Shown piece after piece: positions 8,336 through 16,527 of a stretch of 32,782 nt of DNA. The DNA is from Gammaproteobacteria bacterium (GTDB lineage: Bacteria; Pseudomonadota; Gammaproteobacteria; Chromatiales; Chromatiaceae), in the NCBI GenBank assembly GCA_024227135.1, contig JAAELC010000285.1, forward strand, positions 1 through 32,782, written 5' to 3'. A model generated the notes under the pieces. That model searched no databases. It was not told the DNA's origin and saw only the letters and a list, made by a program, of their open reading frames with translations. Within the stretch, counting starts at the first letter, position 1, and each line of letters begins with the position of its first letter. The position numbers and the translations under genes are program-made.

Positions 8336-9170
8336 GAAATCGCTTTATCCAGCGTGCACAATCGGGATCACGACCCATCAGTACATCGGCTCCCAGTGTG
8401 GCGTTGACCACTTCCCTGTGCAGCGGGTTGGCAATCGCCGAGGTCATGCCCGAGTGGATTGCCATGCTCAAAAATGCCCCATTCACCCCATCCCTGTTGG
8501 GCAGACCGAAGCTGATATTGGAAGCACCGCAGGTCGTGTTCACCTTTAACTCCGTGCGCAAACGATGAATGAGCTTCAACGCCTGCTGGCCAGCCGAGTT
8601 TACTGCCCCGACAGGCATCACCAGCGGATCTACCACCACATCACAGGCCTTGATACCGAAATCAGCCGCTCGCTCCACGATTCGCTTCGCGACTTCAAAG
8701 CGCACATCGGGATCCTCGGAGATACCGGTTTCGTCATTGGAGATAGCGACCACCGCCGCCTCATGCTTTTTAACCAGCGGCATGACCTGTTCCAGTTGCT
8801 CTTCCTCACCGGTGACGGAGTTTACCAGCGCCTTGCCCTGGTAAACCTCCAATCCCGCCTGCAACGCCGCAACGATGGAAGAGTCGATACAGAGTGGCGT
8901 ATCGGTAATAGACTGCACCAGCTGAATGACCTCAGCCAGAATTCTGGGTTCATCCGCCAGGGGGATACCGGCATTGACATCCAATGCATGGGCACCCGCC
9001 GCTATCTGGGCACGAGCATCAGCTTCGACCCGGCTGTAATCCCCTTCTTTCATTTCAGCCGCCAGAGTTTTCCGGCCGGTGGGATTGATGCGCTCCCCGA
9101 TAATGACAAATGGGCGTTCAAAACCGATGACTATCTCTTTTGCTGCCGAGCCGATGATGGTATCGGTCAT
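8268..9170 (-). CDS. methyltetrahydrofolate:corrinoid methyltransferase (pterin-binding, MtgA/AcsE-like)
   Basis: This 300-residue pterin-binding TIM-barrel protein should carry the methyl group from the methyl-corrinoid protein to THF, or the reverse. Visible family motifs include GERINPTGRK (25-34), DVNAGIP (64-70), CIDSS (94-98), NSVTGEE (117-123) and CGASNISFGLPNR (214-226). The ATG overlaps the MetF-like stop by 4 nt (ATGA) and follows AGGAG with 9-nt spacing, implying translational coupling. The last 16 residues are strongly basic (ARGRRQSRRRRA) and extend beyond the usual domain end, inside the overlap with the activase gene. With the MttB and corrinoid proteins it forms a three-component methyl transfer system. 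Confidence 0.88.
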   Translation of the reverse strand: MTDTIIGSAAKEIVIGFERPFVIIGERINPTGRKTLAAEMKEGDYSRVEADARAQIAAGAHALDVNAGIPLADEPRILAEVIQLVQSITDTPLCIDSSIVAALQAGLEVYQGKALVNSVTGEEEQLEQVMPLVKKHEAAVVAISNDETGISEDPDVRFEVAKRIVERAADFGIKACDVVVDPLVMPVGAVNSAGQQALKLIHRLRTELKVNTTCGASNISFGLPNRDGVNGAFLSMAIHSGMTSAIANPLHREVVNATLGADVLMGRDPDCARWIKRFREPPVTGEGAARGRRQSRRRRA

Positions 9171-10186
9171 GATAGTGCGCTCCTGTACCTGTTTGCCTTA
9201 TCGCGGCCGGGGTACCAGGGTACCCGGCCTTCCAATACGCCCGAACGATCGATGATCTCGGCCACCGCCTCTTCCTGACGATAAGCCATCACATGAACAC
9301 CACTCACACCTTCGATCTGTCGAAGTTCCTGTATCAATTCGATACAAAGCTGCTTGCCTTCTTTTCTGGGATCCTCAGCACGGGAAAGTCGCTTGATCAC
9401 ACTGTCGGGGATATGTATACCCGGCACATTATCCCGAATCCAGGTGGCTGATCTGGCAGATGCCAGAGGTCCGACACCCGCCATGATAAAACACCTCTCG
9501 GAGATCCCCATGTCCCTCACACGCGCCATGAATTCCCTGAATCGGGACAAATCAAAACAGTATTGTGTCTGGATAAACTGAACACCCGCGGCAACTTTTT
9601 TTGCCAGACGATACGGACGATAATCGTAAGGGGGGGCAAAAGGGTTAGCTGCAGCGCCGAGAAACAATTTCGGAGCTTCGGTCAGCTTTCGACCACTGAG
9701 AAACCGGTGCTGGTCACGCATGGTACGTACTGTTTCGAGCAGGGATATGCTGTCTAGATCGAACACCGGTTTTGCCTCCGGCTGATCACCGGCCTGTACT
9801 CCGTCACCGGTCAGGCAGAGTACATTGGTCACCCCCATGGCGGCAGCTCCGAGTACATCGCCCTGAATGGCAATACGATTCCTGTCCCGGCAGGATATCT
9901 GCATGACAGGTGCATAGCCGATACGAGTCAGCAAAGCACAGGTTCCGACACTGGACATATGGCAATTGGCACCAGAACCGTCGGTGGCATTGATACCGTC
10001 CACATATCCATCAAACACCCTGGCTCGCGCGTATACATCATTCGGATTGGCGGAATCAGGTGGGGCAAGTTCTGCGGTAACCGCGAATGTACCGGAGCGC
10101 AATACTCTCTCGAACCGTCCCGGGGATGAGTGCCCGGGAAGTATCGGCAGGGGTTCGCCCGGGCAGGGTTCATCAGGGAGTATCAT
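9167..10186 (-). CDS. metF: methylenetetrahydrofolate reductase (MetF-type catalytic subunit)
   Basis: This 339-residue MTHFR TIM barrel has FAVTAELAPPDS (with the catalytic-type Glu at 39), VMQISCRDRNR, NVLCLTGDG, and GVQFIQTQYCFD near the FAD/folate pocket. In this operon the likely direction is oxidation of methyl-THF, made by demethylation, to methylene-THF. The ATG at 10184-10186 is chosen because it overlaps the preceding stop by 4 nt (ATGA). The frame is open 55 codons further upstream, but that part lies inside the preceding gene. It is followed by a second ATGA overlap into the methyltransferase. A paired MetV partner lies directly upstream, as in acetogen-type MetVF reductases. Confidence 0.88.
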   Translation of the reverse strand: MILPDEPCPGEPLPILPGHSSPGRFERVLRSGTFAVTAELAPPDSANPNDVYARARVFDGYVDGINATDGSGANCHMSSVGTCALLTRIGYAPVMQISCRDRNRIAIQGDVLGAAAMGVTNVLCLTGDGVQAGDQPEAKPVFDLDSISLLETVRTMRDQHRFLSGRKLTEAPKLFLGAAANPFAPPYDYRPYRLAKKVAAGVQFIQTQYCFDLSRFREFMARVRDMGISERCFIMAGVGPLASARSATWIRDNVPGIHIPDSVIKRLSRAEDPRKEGKQLCIELIQELRQIEGVSGVHVMAYRQEEAVAEIIDRSGVLEGRVPWYPGRDKANRYRSALS

Positions 10187-10659
10187 TGTGTGCGCCCGGG
10201 AGTCTGCCGACCACGTTGTCCAACCCGACGTGCCTGTCGCAACCAGGATGAATGCCCCTGAAGTCGCGCATCCATCGGCTTTTGTATGGTCAGGATTCGA
10301 TCGCCCCGCTTCATCTTTCGGCTGCCGTTCCATGCGTCCACCCAGACACAACGCCGCTCAGGCTGGACTTCGCAGTTGCCGTTTAATCTCACTCCGCCAC
10401 AAGGACCGTTTCTGAGGTGTTTGGGGCAACTCATGGAACAGGACATACCAGTGGAACTGAGGATGCAGTCACCACACATTCTGCAGTCAAAAAGTAACTC
10501 CTTGAACAACTGTTCAATCAATCGAACGGGTTTTTCAACCCTTTGATAGCCCAATGCGCTCCATACAGGATTTAACCTGACCAGCACCGGCTCGAACAGG
10601 CTATAGAGAATCTCAAAAAGCCGGGCATGACGAACCGACCAGCGACTAACGGAATACAC
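10183..10659 (-). CDS. metV: MetV-like zinc/cysteine-rich MTHFR C-terminal domain protein
   Basis: The 158-residue protein matches the stand-alone MTHFR_C family (PF12225). It has eight clustered cysteines (59, 62, 65, 74, 78, 87, 96, 104), including FDCRMCGDC, SMSCPK and NGPCGG. In acetogens MetV partners MetF and is thought to link the reductase to electron carriers. The GTG start directly abuts the TGA of the upstream DUF1638 gene and follows AGGAGG at 5-nt spacing. The C-terminus is basic. It overlaps metF by 4 nt, so the two are probably made in equal amounts. Confidence 0.85.
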   Translation of the reverse strand: MYSVSRWSVRHARLFEILYSLFEPVLVRLNPVWSALGYQRVEKPVRLIEQLFKELLFDCRMCGDCILSSTGMSCSMSCPKHLRNGPCGGVRLNGNCEVQPERRCVWVDAWNGSRKMKRGDRILTIQKPMDARLQGHSSWLRQARRVGQRGRQTPGRTQ

Positions 10660-11400
10660 TCAAACCTCCTGCTGCTCTGATCCCTGTCGTGAATTCATGC
10701 CACCGGTATCAGGGAGCCTGCCTCTGTTTGATCCAGTGACAAGCTTTCGGTTGAAGCTCACCAGCGAATCCCCCAGACCACCGCATCCCGAATAGTGGTA
10801 TTCATACACCAGGCCTAACCTCTCTGCTGCTGCCATCGCCCGTTTCTTCAGCATCGGATCATCGGTCTGCGCCAGATAGAGCAACTTACGATAGTGACCG
10901 AAATAGAGGGGCTCCAATTCCGGCTTTTCATGTAAGCCCAGCCCCCTGATCACCAGCCGATCAAAATGGCGTACCAGAAAATCGGTAAGGTAGAAAGTCC
11001 CGATCTCTTCCTCGCCGAAGCGGGCAAACTGATCTTTGCCGCTGAAAAACTCATAACAGTGAGCACCCGGTATTCGCTCTACGCCTTCTGCCTTCAGTAA
11101 CACGTCCAGACGTCCCCCCGTTCCACAATCCCCGTAGGCGACAAATATCTGTGACCCCCTATTCCTGGCCTTGTCGATGGCGGCTTTTACCGCACCGGGA
11201 ATCTTTTCCGGACGGCTGTGCAGTTCTGCCGGAATGCACTCGACCCGAATATGATTCCATCCATTGGCCCTGGATAGCTCATGAATTTCTTTCATCAGGG
11301 CCGAGCATGCAATGACCACCGTCGAAGGTTTTTCCCGCTCTCCAGGCAAAACCGAATTCGATACGGGTGTCGTACCAGAGATACCCTGATCGAAGTCCAT
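10660..11400 (-). CDS. DUF1638 domain protein of the corrinoid methyltransferase operon
   Basis: This is a predicted 246-residue protein of the DUF1638 family. Recognisable pieces are VVIACSALMKEI, the cysteine segment AYGDCGTGGRLD, GAHCYEFFSG and YHYSGCGGLGD. No reaction has been assigned to the family as far as I know. It commonly travels with MttB-type methyltransferases, corrinoid proteins and ASKHA activases in proteobacteria, so a role in corrinoid or methyl transfer handling is inferred. The ATG at 11400 has AGGA 8 nt upstream; an ATG at 11433, closer to the preceding stop but without a ribosome site, is the alternative. The gene directly abuts metV. Confidence 0.8.
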   Translation of the reverse strand: MDFDQGISGTTPVSNSVLPGEREKPSTVVIACSALMKEIHELSRANGWNHIRVECIPAELHSRPEKIPGAVKAAIDKARNRGSQIFVAYGDCGTGGRLDVLLKAEGVERIPGAHCYEFFSGKDQFARFGEEEIGTFYLTDFLVRHFDRLVIRGLGLHEKPELEPLYFGHYRKLLYLAQTDDPMLKKRAMAAAERLGLVYEYHYSGCGGLGDSLVSFNRKLVTGSNRGRLPDTGGMNSRQGSEQQEV

Positions 11401-11443
11401 GGGGGAGATCCTGAAGTGTGGATTCGTCGGCATAGCAGAATTG

Positions 11444-12169
11444 TCAGCCAAAAGCAGCCTGTGCCATTCCCCGGCGCTCGGCCACCAGCGACTTGGCGAT
11501 ATCCACCGCGATGGCGGCATCCCGGCAATACCCGTCAGCGCCCACCGCTTCGCCAAATTCTTCGTTGAGAGGGGCACCACCGACGAGTACGATATAGTCA
11601 TCACGGATACCCTTCTCTTTCATGGTGTCTATCACCACCTTCATATAGGGCATAGTGGTAGTCAGCAGCGCTGACATGCCCAGGATATCCGGCTTGTGTT
11701 TCTCCAATGCCTCCAGGTAGTTTTCAACCGGGTTGTTGATACCAATATCGATGACCTCAAAACCGGCACCCTCCATCATCATGGATACCAGGTTTTTACC
11801 GATGTCGTGAATATCACCTTTGACAGTACCAATGACTATTTTACCAATGGATTCGACACCGGTTTCCGCCAGCAACGGCCGTAACACGGCCATGGCACCT
11901 TTCATGGCATTGGCCGCGGAAAGCACCTCAGGTACAAAAAGAATACCATCCCGAAAATCCGCCCCGACGATGGCCATGCCTGCCACCAGCACATCATTCA
12001 GCACCTTGTCCGCCGCCCAACCCCGTTCCAGCAGTATGTCCGTCCCCTCAATCAATTCATCGTGGAGTCCGTTGTACATGTCATCGAACATCTGCTCCAC
12101 CAGTTCGTCGTCTGTGAGGGTCGACAGATCCAGTTCCTCTTCGTACTGCAGTTCTTCGACATTAGACAT
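11444..12169 (-). CDS. corrinoid (B12-binding) methyl carrier protein, MtgC/MttC-like
   Basis: This 241-residue protein shuttles the methyl group between the MttB-like enzyme and the pterin methyltransferase. The N-terminal helical cap domain (about 15-95) is followed by a Rossmann B12 domain. That domain carries the canonical D-x-H-x-x-G motif in VKGDIHDIGKNLV; Asp119, His121 (lower cobalt ligand) and Gly124 are all present. Further family motifs are GADFRDGILFVPEVL and MSALLTTTMPYMK. The ATG at 12169 follows a GGGGGA stretch; an in-frame TTG two codons earlier is less likely. It is the first gene of the operon running down to 6230, with a 21-bp repeat operator about 90 bp upstream. Confidence 0.92.
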   Translation of the reverse strand: MSNVEELQYEEELDLSTLTDDELVEQMFDDMYNGLHDELIEGTDILLERGWAADKVLNDVLVAGMAIVGADFRDGILFVPEVLSAANAMKGAMAVLRPLLAETGVESIGKIVIGTVKGDIHDIGKNLVSMMMEGAGFEVIDIGINNPVENYLEALEKHKPDILGMSALLTTTMPYMKVVIDTMKEKGIRDDYIVLVGGAPLNEEFGEAVGADGYCRDAAIAVDIAKSLVAERRGMAQAAFG

Positions 12170-12259
12170 GGCCAATCCCCCAGGTGAATTAGATACTTCT
12201 CCGCCAACACGGAATGTTGATTAAGATTATGGTGGGGAGGAGTCTGCTGCTGATATCTC

Positions 12260-12287
12260 TGCGACATAAGATTGCCGAAATGCGACA
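12260..12287 (-). promoter_or_regulatory. candidate operator of the corrinoid operon: GTCGC-N16-GTCGC direct repeat
   Basis: Read in the direction of the operon, the identical heptamer TGTCGCA occurs twice with a 21-bp period, about 91 bp upstream of the corrinoid gene. A -10-like CATAAT (12231-12226) starts 34 bp after the second half-site, which would let that half-site reach the -35 region as in class II AraC activation. The layout matches the sites before the MttB gene and before fhs. A lone extra GCGAC lies at 12321-12325. The remainder of the 12170-12485 gap shows nothing recognisable. Confidence 0.62.
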
Positions 12288-12485
12288 ATCACGACATGTC
12301 AGAAGAAGCCGGCGGAAATTGCGACGGAGCCGGTTTTGAGGGGATTAAGGCGCACCGCGTGAGCAATGGAATACGGCATGCCTGAGGCAAAATGCAAAGC
12401 CAATCACAGGACGAGTAGAGCAGGAATGAAACGGAAAACACCCTCTGGAGCTTTTGCCCATGACTTTAGCTATTCAATAAAACTC

Positions 12486-12635
12486 GTATCTACTCACCCC
12501 CCATTGGTGATCTGTTCCGGAAGACGTCGTCAATACCTCCCTGTAGACTTGGCTTTGGCATCCCTGCCAAAGACACTTCGTTCACAGTTCACAGACCACC
12601 CATGGGGGGGTAGTCTCTGGGGGGTGAGCAGTGAC
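12486..12635 (-). repeat. 141-bp family 3'-end repeat, copy R1
   Basis: Minus-oriented copy of the family seen at 17861, 22434, 25005, 28355 and 30513. Ends are GTCACTGCTCACCCCC (soxG side) and the complement of GTATCTACTCACCCCC, forming imperfect terminal inverted repeats. The core hairpin CTTTGGCA-GGGA-TGCCAAAG is intact. This copy is longer because TTCACAG is partly duplicated near 12590. Its first base coincides with the last base of the soxG TAG stop. Confidence 0.85.
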
Positions 12636-13213
12636 TAAAACTCTTCCACTGCATCCAGCAACCAAAGCCCCAGGTAATCAGAAAAACTCCGCCTGACAAC
12701 CAGTTCATAGGTCGGAGGATCCCCCGTCACACTGAGCAGCACACCTGTTTTCCCCAGAAGAGTTTGAGCACAATCACCCGGTCTAAATACGCTGGGGTGT
12801 AAATCCATGGGACAACCCTTCTGTATCAGTGTTCCTGCATCGGGACCGGTAATGCTGATTATCGTCTGTCCGCTGCTTATATCAATGACCGAGGAGAAAA
12901 GGCCCTGCAGCGCCTTGTCAAATTCTGCTTCCAGGTCGGCCTGCCGTTCCATTGGCGTGATGATCAACCATTCATCCGGTCCCAACCAGTACATTTTCAG
13001 TGAATCCACAACCTTGTATGTGTTGGGTCTGAGGGGCGGCGCAAACCCCAACACCTCGATCACAGCATTTGTAAACCGGGATTCATCGGGGCGTCCTCGC
13101 AGGTTCAAATGACCTTGAAAGGGCAGTTCCTGAAGATTGACCCCGGATGCGTTATTGAAAATGCTCCAGTCAATCCCCGTCAACGGGCTTTCAGCCTGAT
13201 CCGTATCAGACAT
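12635..13213 (-). CDS. soxG: sarcosine oxidase gamma subunit
   Basis: This 192-residue protein matches SoxG of heterotetrameric sarcosine oxidase, a GCV_T-like fold that packs on the alpha subunit. Typical segments are LNLRGRPDESRF, YWLGPDEWLIITP, DISSGQTIISITGP and a C-terminal SFSDYLGLWLLDA. The ATG at 13213 overlaps the soxA stop by 8 nt and has GGAGA 9 nt upstream; the frame is open 13 codons earlier inside soxA. It is the last gene of soxBDAG, and a structured repeat begins at its stop codon. Confidence 0.92.
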   Translation of the reverse strand: MSDTDQAESPLTGIDWSIFNNASGVNLQELPFQGHLNLRGRPDESRFTNAVIEVLGFAPPLRPNTYKVVDSLKMYWLGPDEWLIITPMERQADLEAEFDKALQGLFSSVIDISSGQTIISITGPDAGTLIQKGCPMDLHPSVFRPGDCAQTLLGKTGVLLSVTGDPPTYELVVRRSFSDYLGLWLLDAVEEF

Positions 13214-16200
13214 TCTGGCGTTCTCCGTCGGGATCATAAAAAACCGGGTCACTGATTCTGGCTGGAATCACCCTCCCCTCAGCAAGAGGAATATGCACGA
13301 TCTCACCGATTCGGGAACGCCCCCCTTGCACCAGCGCCAGAGCAATTGAGTGGCCGAGACAGGCGCTGTAATAGCTGGAGGTAACATGACCGATCATCGG
13401 TACCGGGATTGCAGCATCAGGATCCTCCACAATCTGCCCCCCTTCCGGCAGGACCTCTGTCCTGTTGATTGTCAACAGTCCCACCAGCTGTTTGCGGTCT
13501 TCGCGCATACAGTCTTCCCGGGCCAGGGATCGCTTGCCAAGAAAGTCTTTGGTCTTCGACAGCGCCCAACCCATGCCCAGGTCATCAGGAGTCACAGACC
13601 CGTCGGTATCCTGTCCCACGATGATGTATCCTTTTTCTGCACGCAGTACATGCATGGTTTCAGTACCATATGGGGTGATTCCAAACTCCTCACCCACTGC
13701 CATCAATACTTCCCACATAGGTTTTCCAAGATTGGCAGGTACGTTCACTTCGTAGGCCAGCTCACCGGAAAAACTGATACGGTTTATCCGGGCCGGAATA
13801 CTCCCCACAGTACCTTCACGGGAGGACATGAAAGGAAATGACTGGGCAGAAAAGTCAATACCCTGGCAAGCTCCCATCATCACCCTGCGACTGTTGGGCC
13901 CCACCACTGCGGCGGTAGCCCAATGATCGGTGACAGAAATCAGAAAAACCTGCAAGTCCGGCCACTCGGTCTGCAACCAACGCTCCATCCAGCTATACAC
14001 GCCGGCAGCACCACCAGTGGTCGTGTGCATGTAATACCGGTTTTCACTCAAGCGAATGGTCACACCGTCATCCATCACCATACCGTCTTCACCCAGCATG
14101 AGCCCGTAACGTGCCTTGTCGATGGCCAGTTTTTTCCAGGCATTGGTGTAGATCCGATTCAGGAATTCCCCCGAGTCTTTGCCTGTGATCACGATTTTAC
14201 CCAGAGTGGATACATCGATGATCCCCACACTTTCACGAGTTGCAAGGCATTCCCGGTTTACCGCCTCCTGCATGGACTCACCTGACTTCGGATAGTACCA
14301 GGGACGTTTCCACTGACCCACGTTTTCAAAGGCTGCACCCCGAGCCTGATGCCATTCGTGCAGCGCTGTCTTGCGCACCGGTTCAAAGAGTTTTTCCCCG
14401 ACTTCCTGGCCAGCTATAGCCCCGAAAGTGACCGGTGTGTAATTGGGCCGGAACGTGGTCGTACCGGTATCGGCGATAGTTGCCCCCAGACTCTGGGCAA
14501 GAATGGCCATCCCATTGATATTCCCAACCTTTCCCTGGTCTGTACCGAAACCCAGCGCCGTGTAACGTTTTACATGCTCAATCGAATGATAACCTTCTCG
14601 TGCCGCCAGTATGATATCCGCTGCCCCCACATCGTTCTGCATGTCTACGAACTGTTTCGGGCCCCGTCCCGGAGCGTACTCCGAAGGTACCAGCCACAGA
14701 GGTTGAACTGGCTCTTCTAGCTGCATGGAGCTGGAGGGTGGATCGGGCTGGTTGTCCCATTCCCAGCCAGCGAGACGGGCCGCTTCCCTGCCGGCGAACG
14801 ACCCTTCGGATAGACAGGCATTCAGACTGAAACTGCCGTTCGCGGCACCTGCTGAGCGCTCTTGCTGCACCGGCATACCTGGCAGAAAACAGGCCCGGGC
14901 ATCATCCCATCGTGCTCTGGCACCGGACTGGGAACTTAAATGAACGACCGGACTCCAGCCACCGGACATGGCCAGCAGATCACAATGGATCAAACGCTTT
15001 TCGCCTTTCAATATCCCGTTCTGCGCTGGAAGTTGCATCACCTGCGCAGCCTTCACGCGATGAGTCCCTTTGACATTCACCACCACACTGCCGGCAATGA
15101 TTTCCACACCTCGTTGGCGCAGCCGTTCGGGCAAGACCCCCCGGGGACGCGGCCTGCAATCCACCACGGCCTGAACCTGGATACCTGCATCCACCATGTC
15201 CAGTGCCGCCCCATAGGCGCTGTCATTATTGGTAAACACCAGACAGCGACTCCCGGGAGCAACCGCGAACCGATTGATATAACAGCTGACTGCTGATGCC
15301 AGCATCACTCCGGGACGGTCGTTGTTACCAAACACCAGAGGACGCTCCAACGCACCGGATGCCAGTACCACCTGCCTCGCCCGCACCTTCCAGAGACGTT
15401 CCCTGGCACCCCGGCATTCCCACCGGGGCAGATGGTCGTTCAGCCGTTCGGCGATCGTCAGAAAGTTCTGGTCGTGATAACCGAATACGGTACTGCGGCG
15501 CAGCAGTTTCATCTCTTCCATGGATTCCAGCTCCTGCCATACCCCGGCAACCCATTTCATGGCGGGAAGACCCTCGATGGTTTCCCGGCTGTAAAGCAGG
15601 CTGCCACCTGGTTCACTCTGCTCGTCAGCCAGTATTACCCGGGCTCCGGTGCGGCCTGCCGCCAATGCGGCCATCAGGCCGGCAGGACCCGCACCCACGA
15701 CCAGCACATCGCAGTGAGCATAAGTCTTTTCATAGCGATCAGGGTCCGGCAGATTCGGGGACACACCCAGACCGGATGCCCTGCGAATGGCCTGCTCATA
15801 CTTCATCCACATGGATTTCGGCCACATGAATGTCTTGTAGTAGAAACCGGCAGGCATCAAGCGGCTGAACCATCCATTGACCGATAACAGGTCATGTTCG
15901 AGACTGGGCCAGCAATTAACACTGCTTGCCTCAAGTCCCTCATAAATCTCCAACTGTGTTGCAAGAACATTGGGCACAGTGCGGGCACCGATACCCAACT
16001 GTACGACAGCATTGGGTTCTTCGGTACCGCTGCCCAGAATGCCCCGGGGACGATGGTATTTCCAACTGCGCCCGACCAGATGGATGCCATTGGCCAACAG
16101 TGCAGAGGCCAGTGTATCCCCCTGGTATCCCTGAAGCGTTTTTCCGTTGAACGAAAACGTGATGGGACGAGAGAGTGTAATTCTTCCCTCGGTCTCGTTG

Positions 16201-16223
16201 GTCTTGAGTCTGCCCGCCGGCAT
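13206..16223 (-). CDS. soxA: sarcosine oxidase alpha subunit
   Basis: The 1005-residue large subunit of tetrameric sarcosine oxidase binds NAD and folate and accepts the methyl carbon from the beta subunit as methylene-THF. The N-terminal ferredoxin-like region carries GYQGDTLASALLANG. A dinucleotide fold at 172-190 reads DVLVVGAGPAGLMAALAAG. The C-terminal third is a GCV_T aminomethyltransferase domain with GKDSGEFLNRIYTN and GYIIVGQDTDGSVTPDDLG. Length is normal for the family. Its ATG overlaps the soxD stop by one base (TGATG), with AAGGTG upstream. Confidence 0.95.
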   Translation of the reverse strand: MPAGRLKTNETEGRITLSRPITFSFNGKTLQGYQGDTLASALLANGIHLVGRSWKYHRPRGILGSGTEEPNAVVQLGIGARTVPNVLATQLEIYEGLEASSVNCWPSLEHDLLSVNGWFSRLMPAGFYYKTFMWPKSMWMKYEQAIRRASGLGVSPNLPDPDRYEKTYAHCDVLVVGAGPAGLMAALAAGRTGARVILADEQSEPGGSLLYSRETIEGLPAMKWVAGVWQELESMEEMKLLRRSTVFGYHDQNFLTIAERLNDHLPRWECRGARERLWKVRARQVVLASGALERPLVFGNNDRPGVMLASAVSCYINRFAVAPGSRCLVFTNNDSAYGAALDMVDAGIQVQAVVDCRPRPRGVLPERLRQRGVEIIAGSVVVNVKGTHRVKAAQVMQLPAQNGILKGEKRLIHCDLLAMSGGWSPVVHLSSQSGARARWDDARACFLPGMPVQQERSAGAANGSFSLNACLSEGSFAGREAARLAGWEWDNQPDPPSSSMQLEEPVQPLWLVPSEYAPGRGPKQFVDMQNDVGAADIILAAREGYHSIEHVKRYTALGFGTDQGKVGNINGMAILAQSLGATIADTGTTTFRPNYTPVTFGAIAGQEVGEKLFEPVRKTALHEWHQARGAAFENVGQWKRPWYYPKSGESMQEAVNRECLATRESVGIIDVSTLGKIVITGKDSGEFLNRIYTNAWKKLAIDKARYGLMLGEDGMVMDDGVTIRLSENRYYMHTTTGGAAGVYSWMERWLQTEWPDLQVFLISVTDHWATAAVVGPNSRRVMMGACQGIDFSAQSFPFMSSREGTVGSIPARINRISFSGELAYEVNVPANLGKPMWEVLMAVGEEFGITPYGTETMHVLRAEKGYIIVGQDTDGSVTPDDLGMGWALSKTKDFLGKRSLAREDCMREDRKQLVGLLTINRTEVLPEGGQIVEDPDAAIPVPMIGHVTSSYYSACLGHSIALALVQGGRSRIGEIVHIPLAEGRVIPARISDPVFYDPDGERQNV

Positions 16224-16504
16224 CAGATTTCACCTTCAGGCGGTTGCTCACCCACCCTGTAGGAGCATTCGATTCTGTAACTGAGGGTATCCCGCTTCAC
16301 ATTGAACCAGCGTCTGCAGCCGTACACATGGTGCCACTGCTCCAGGTGGGGTCCACGAGGATTTTTTCGCATGAACAGGTAGTCTGCCCAGGCCTCATCA
16401 TTGAGCGCTTCGGGGTTTTCCGGCCTCACGATATGCGCCTCTCCTCCATAGGAGAATTCACTTTCGCACCGCAGACCACACCAGGGACAAGGTATTTCTA
16501 ACAT
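16223..16504 (-). CDS. soxD: sarcosine oxidase delta subunit
   Basis: This 93-residue small subunit has Cys6, Cys9, His59 and Cys63 (CPWC near the start, WHHVYGC later) at the positions that bind zinc in characterised tetrameric sarcosine oxidases. The ATG follows GGAGG at 5-nt spacing, and the stop overlaps the soxA start by one base. It lies 23 nt after soxB. Length and sequence are typical. Confidence 0.95.
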   Translation of the reverse strand: MLEIPCPWCGLRCESEFSYGGEAHIVRPENPEALNDEAWADYLFMRKNPRGPHLEQWHHVYGCRRWFNVKRDTLSYRIECSYRVGEQPPEGEI

Positions 16505-16527
16505 AGTCTCCTCCCGTTGACGGAGTG

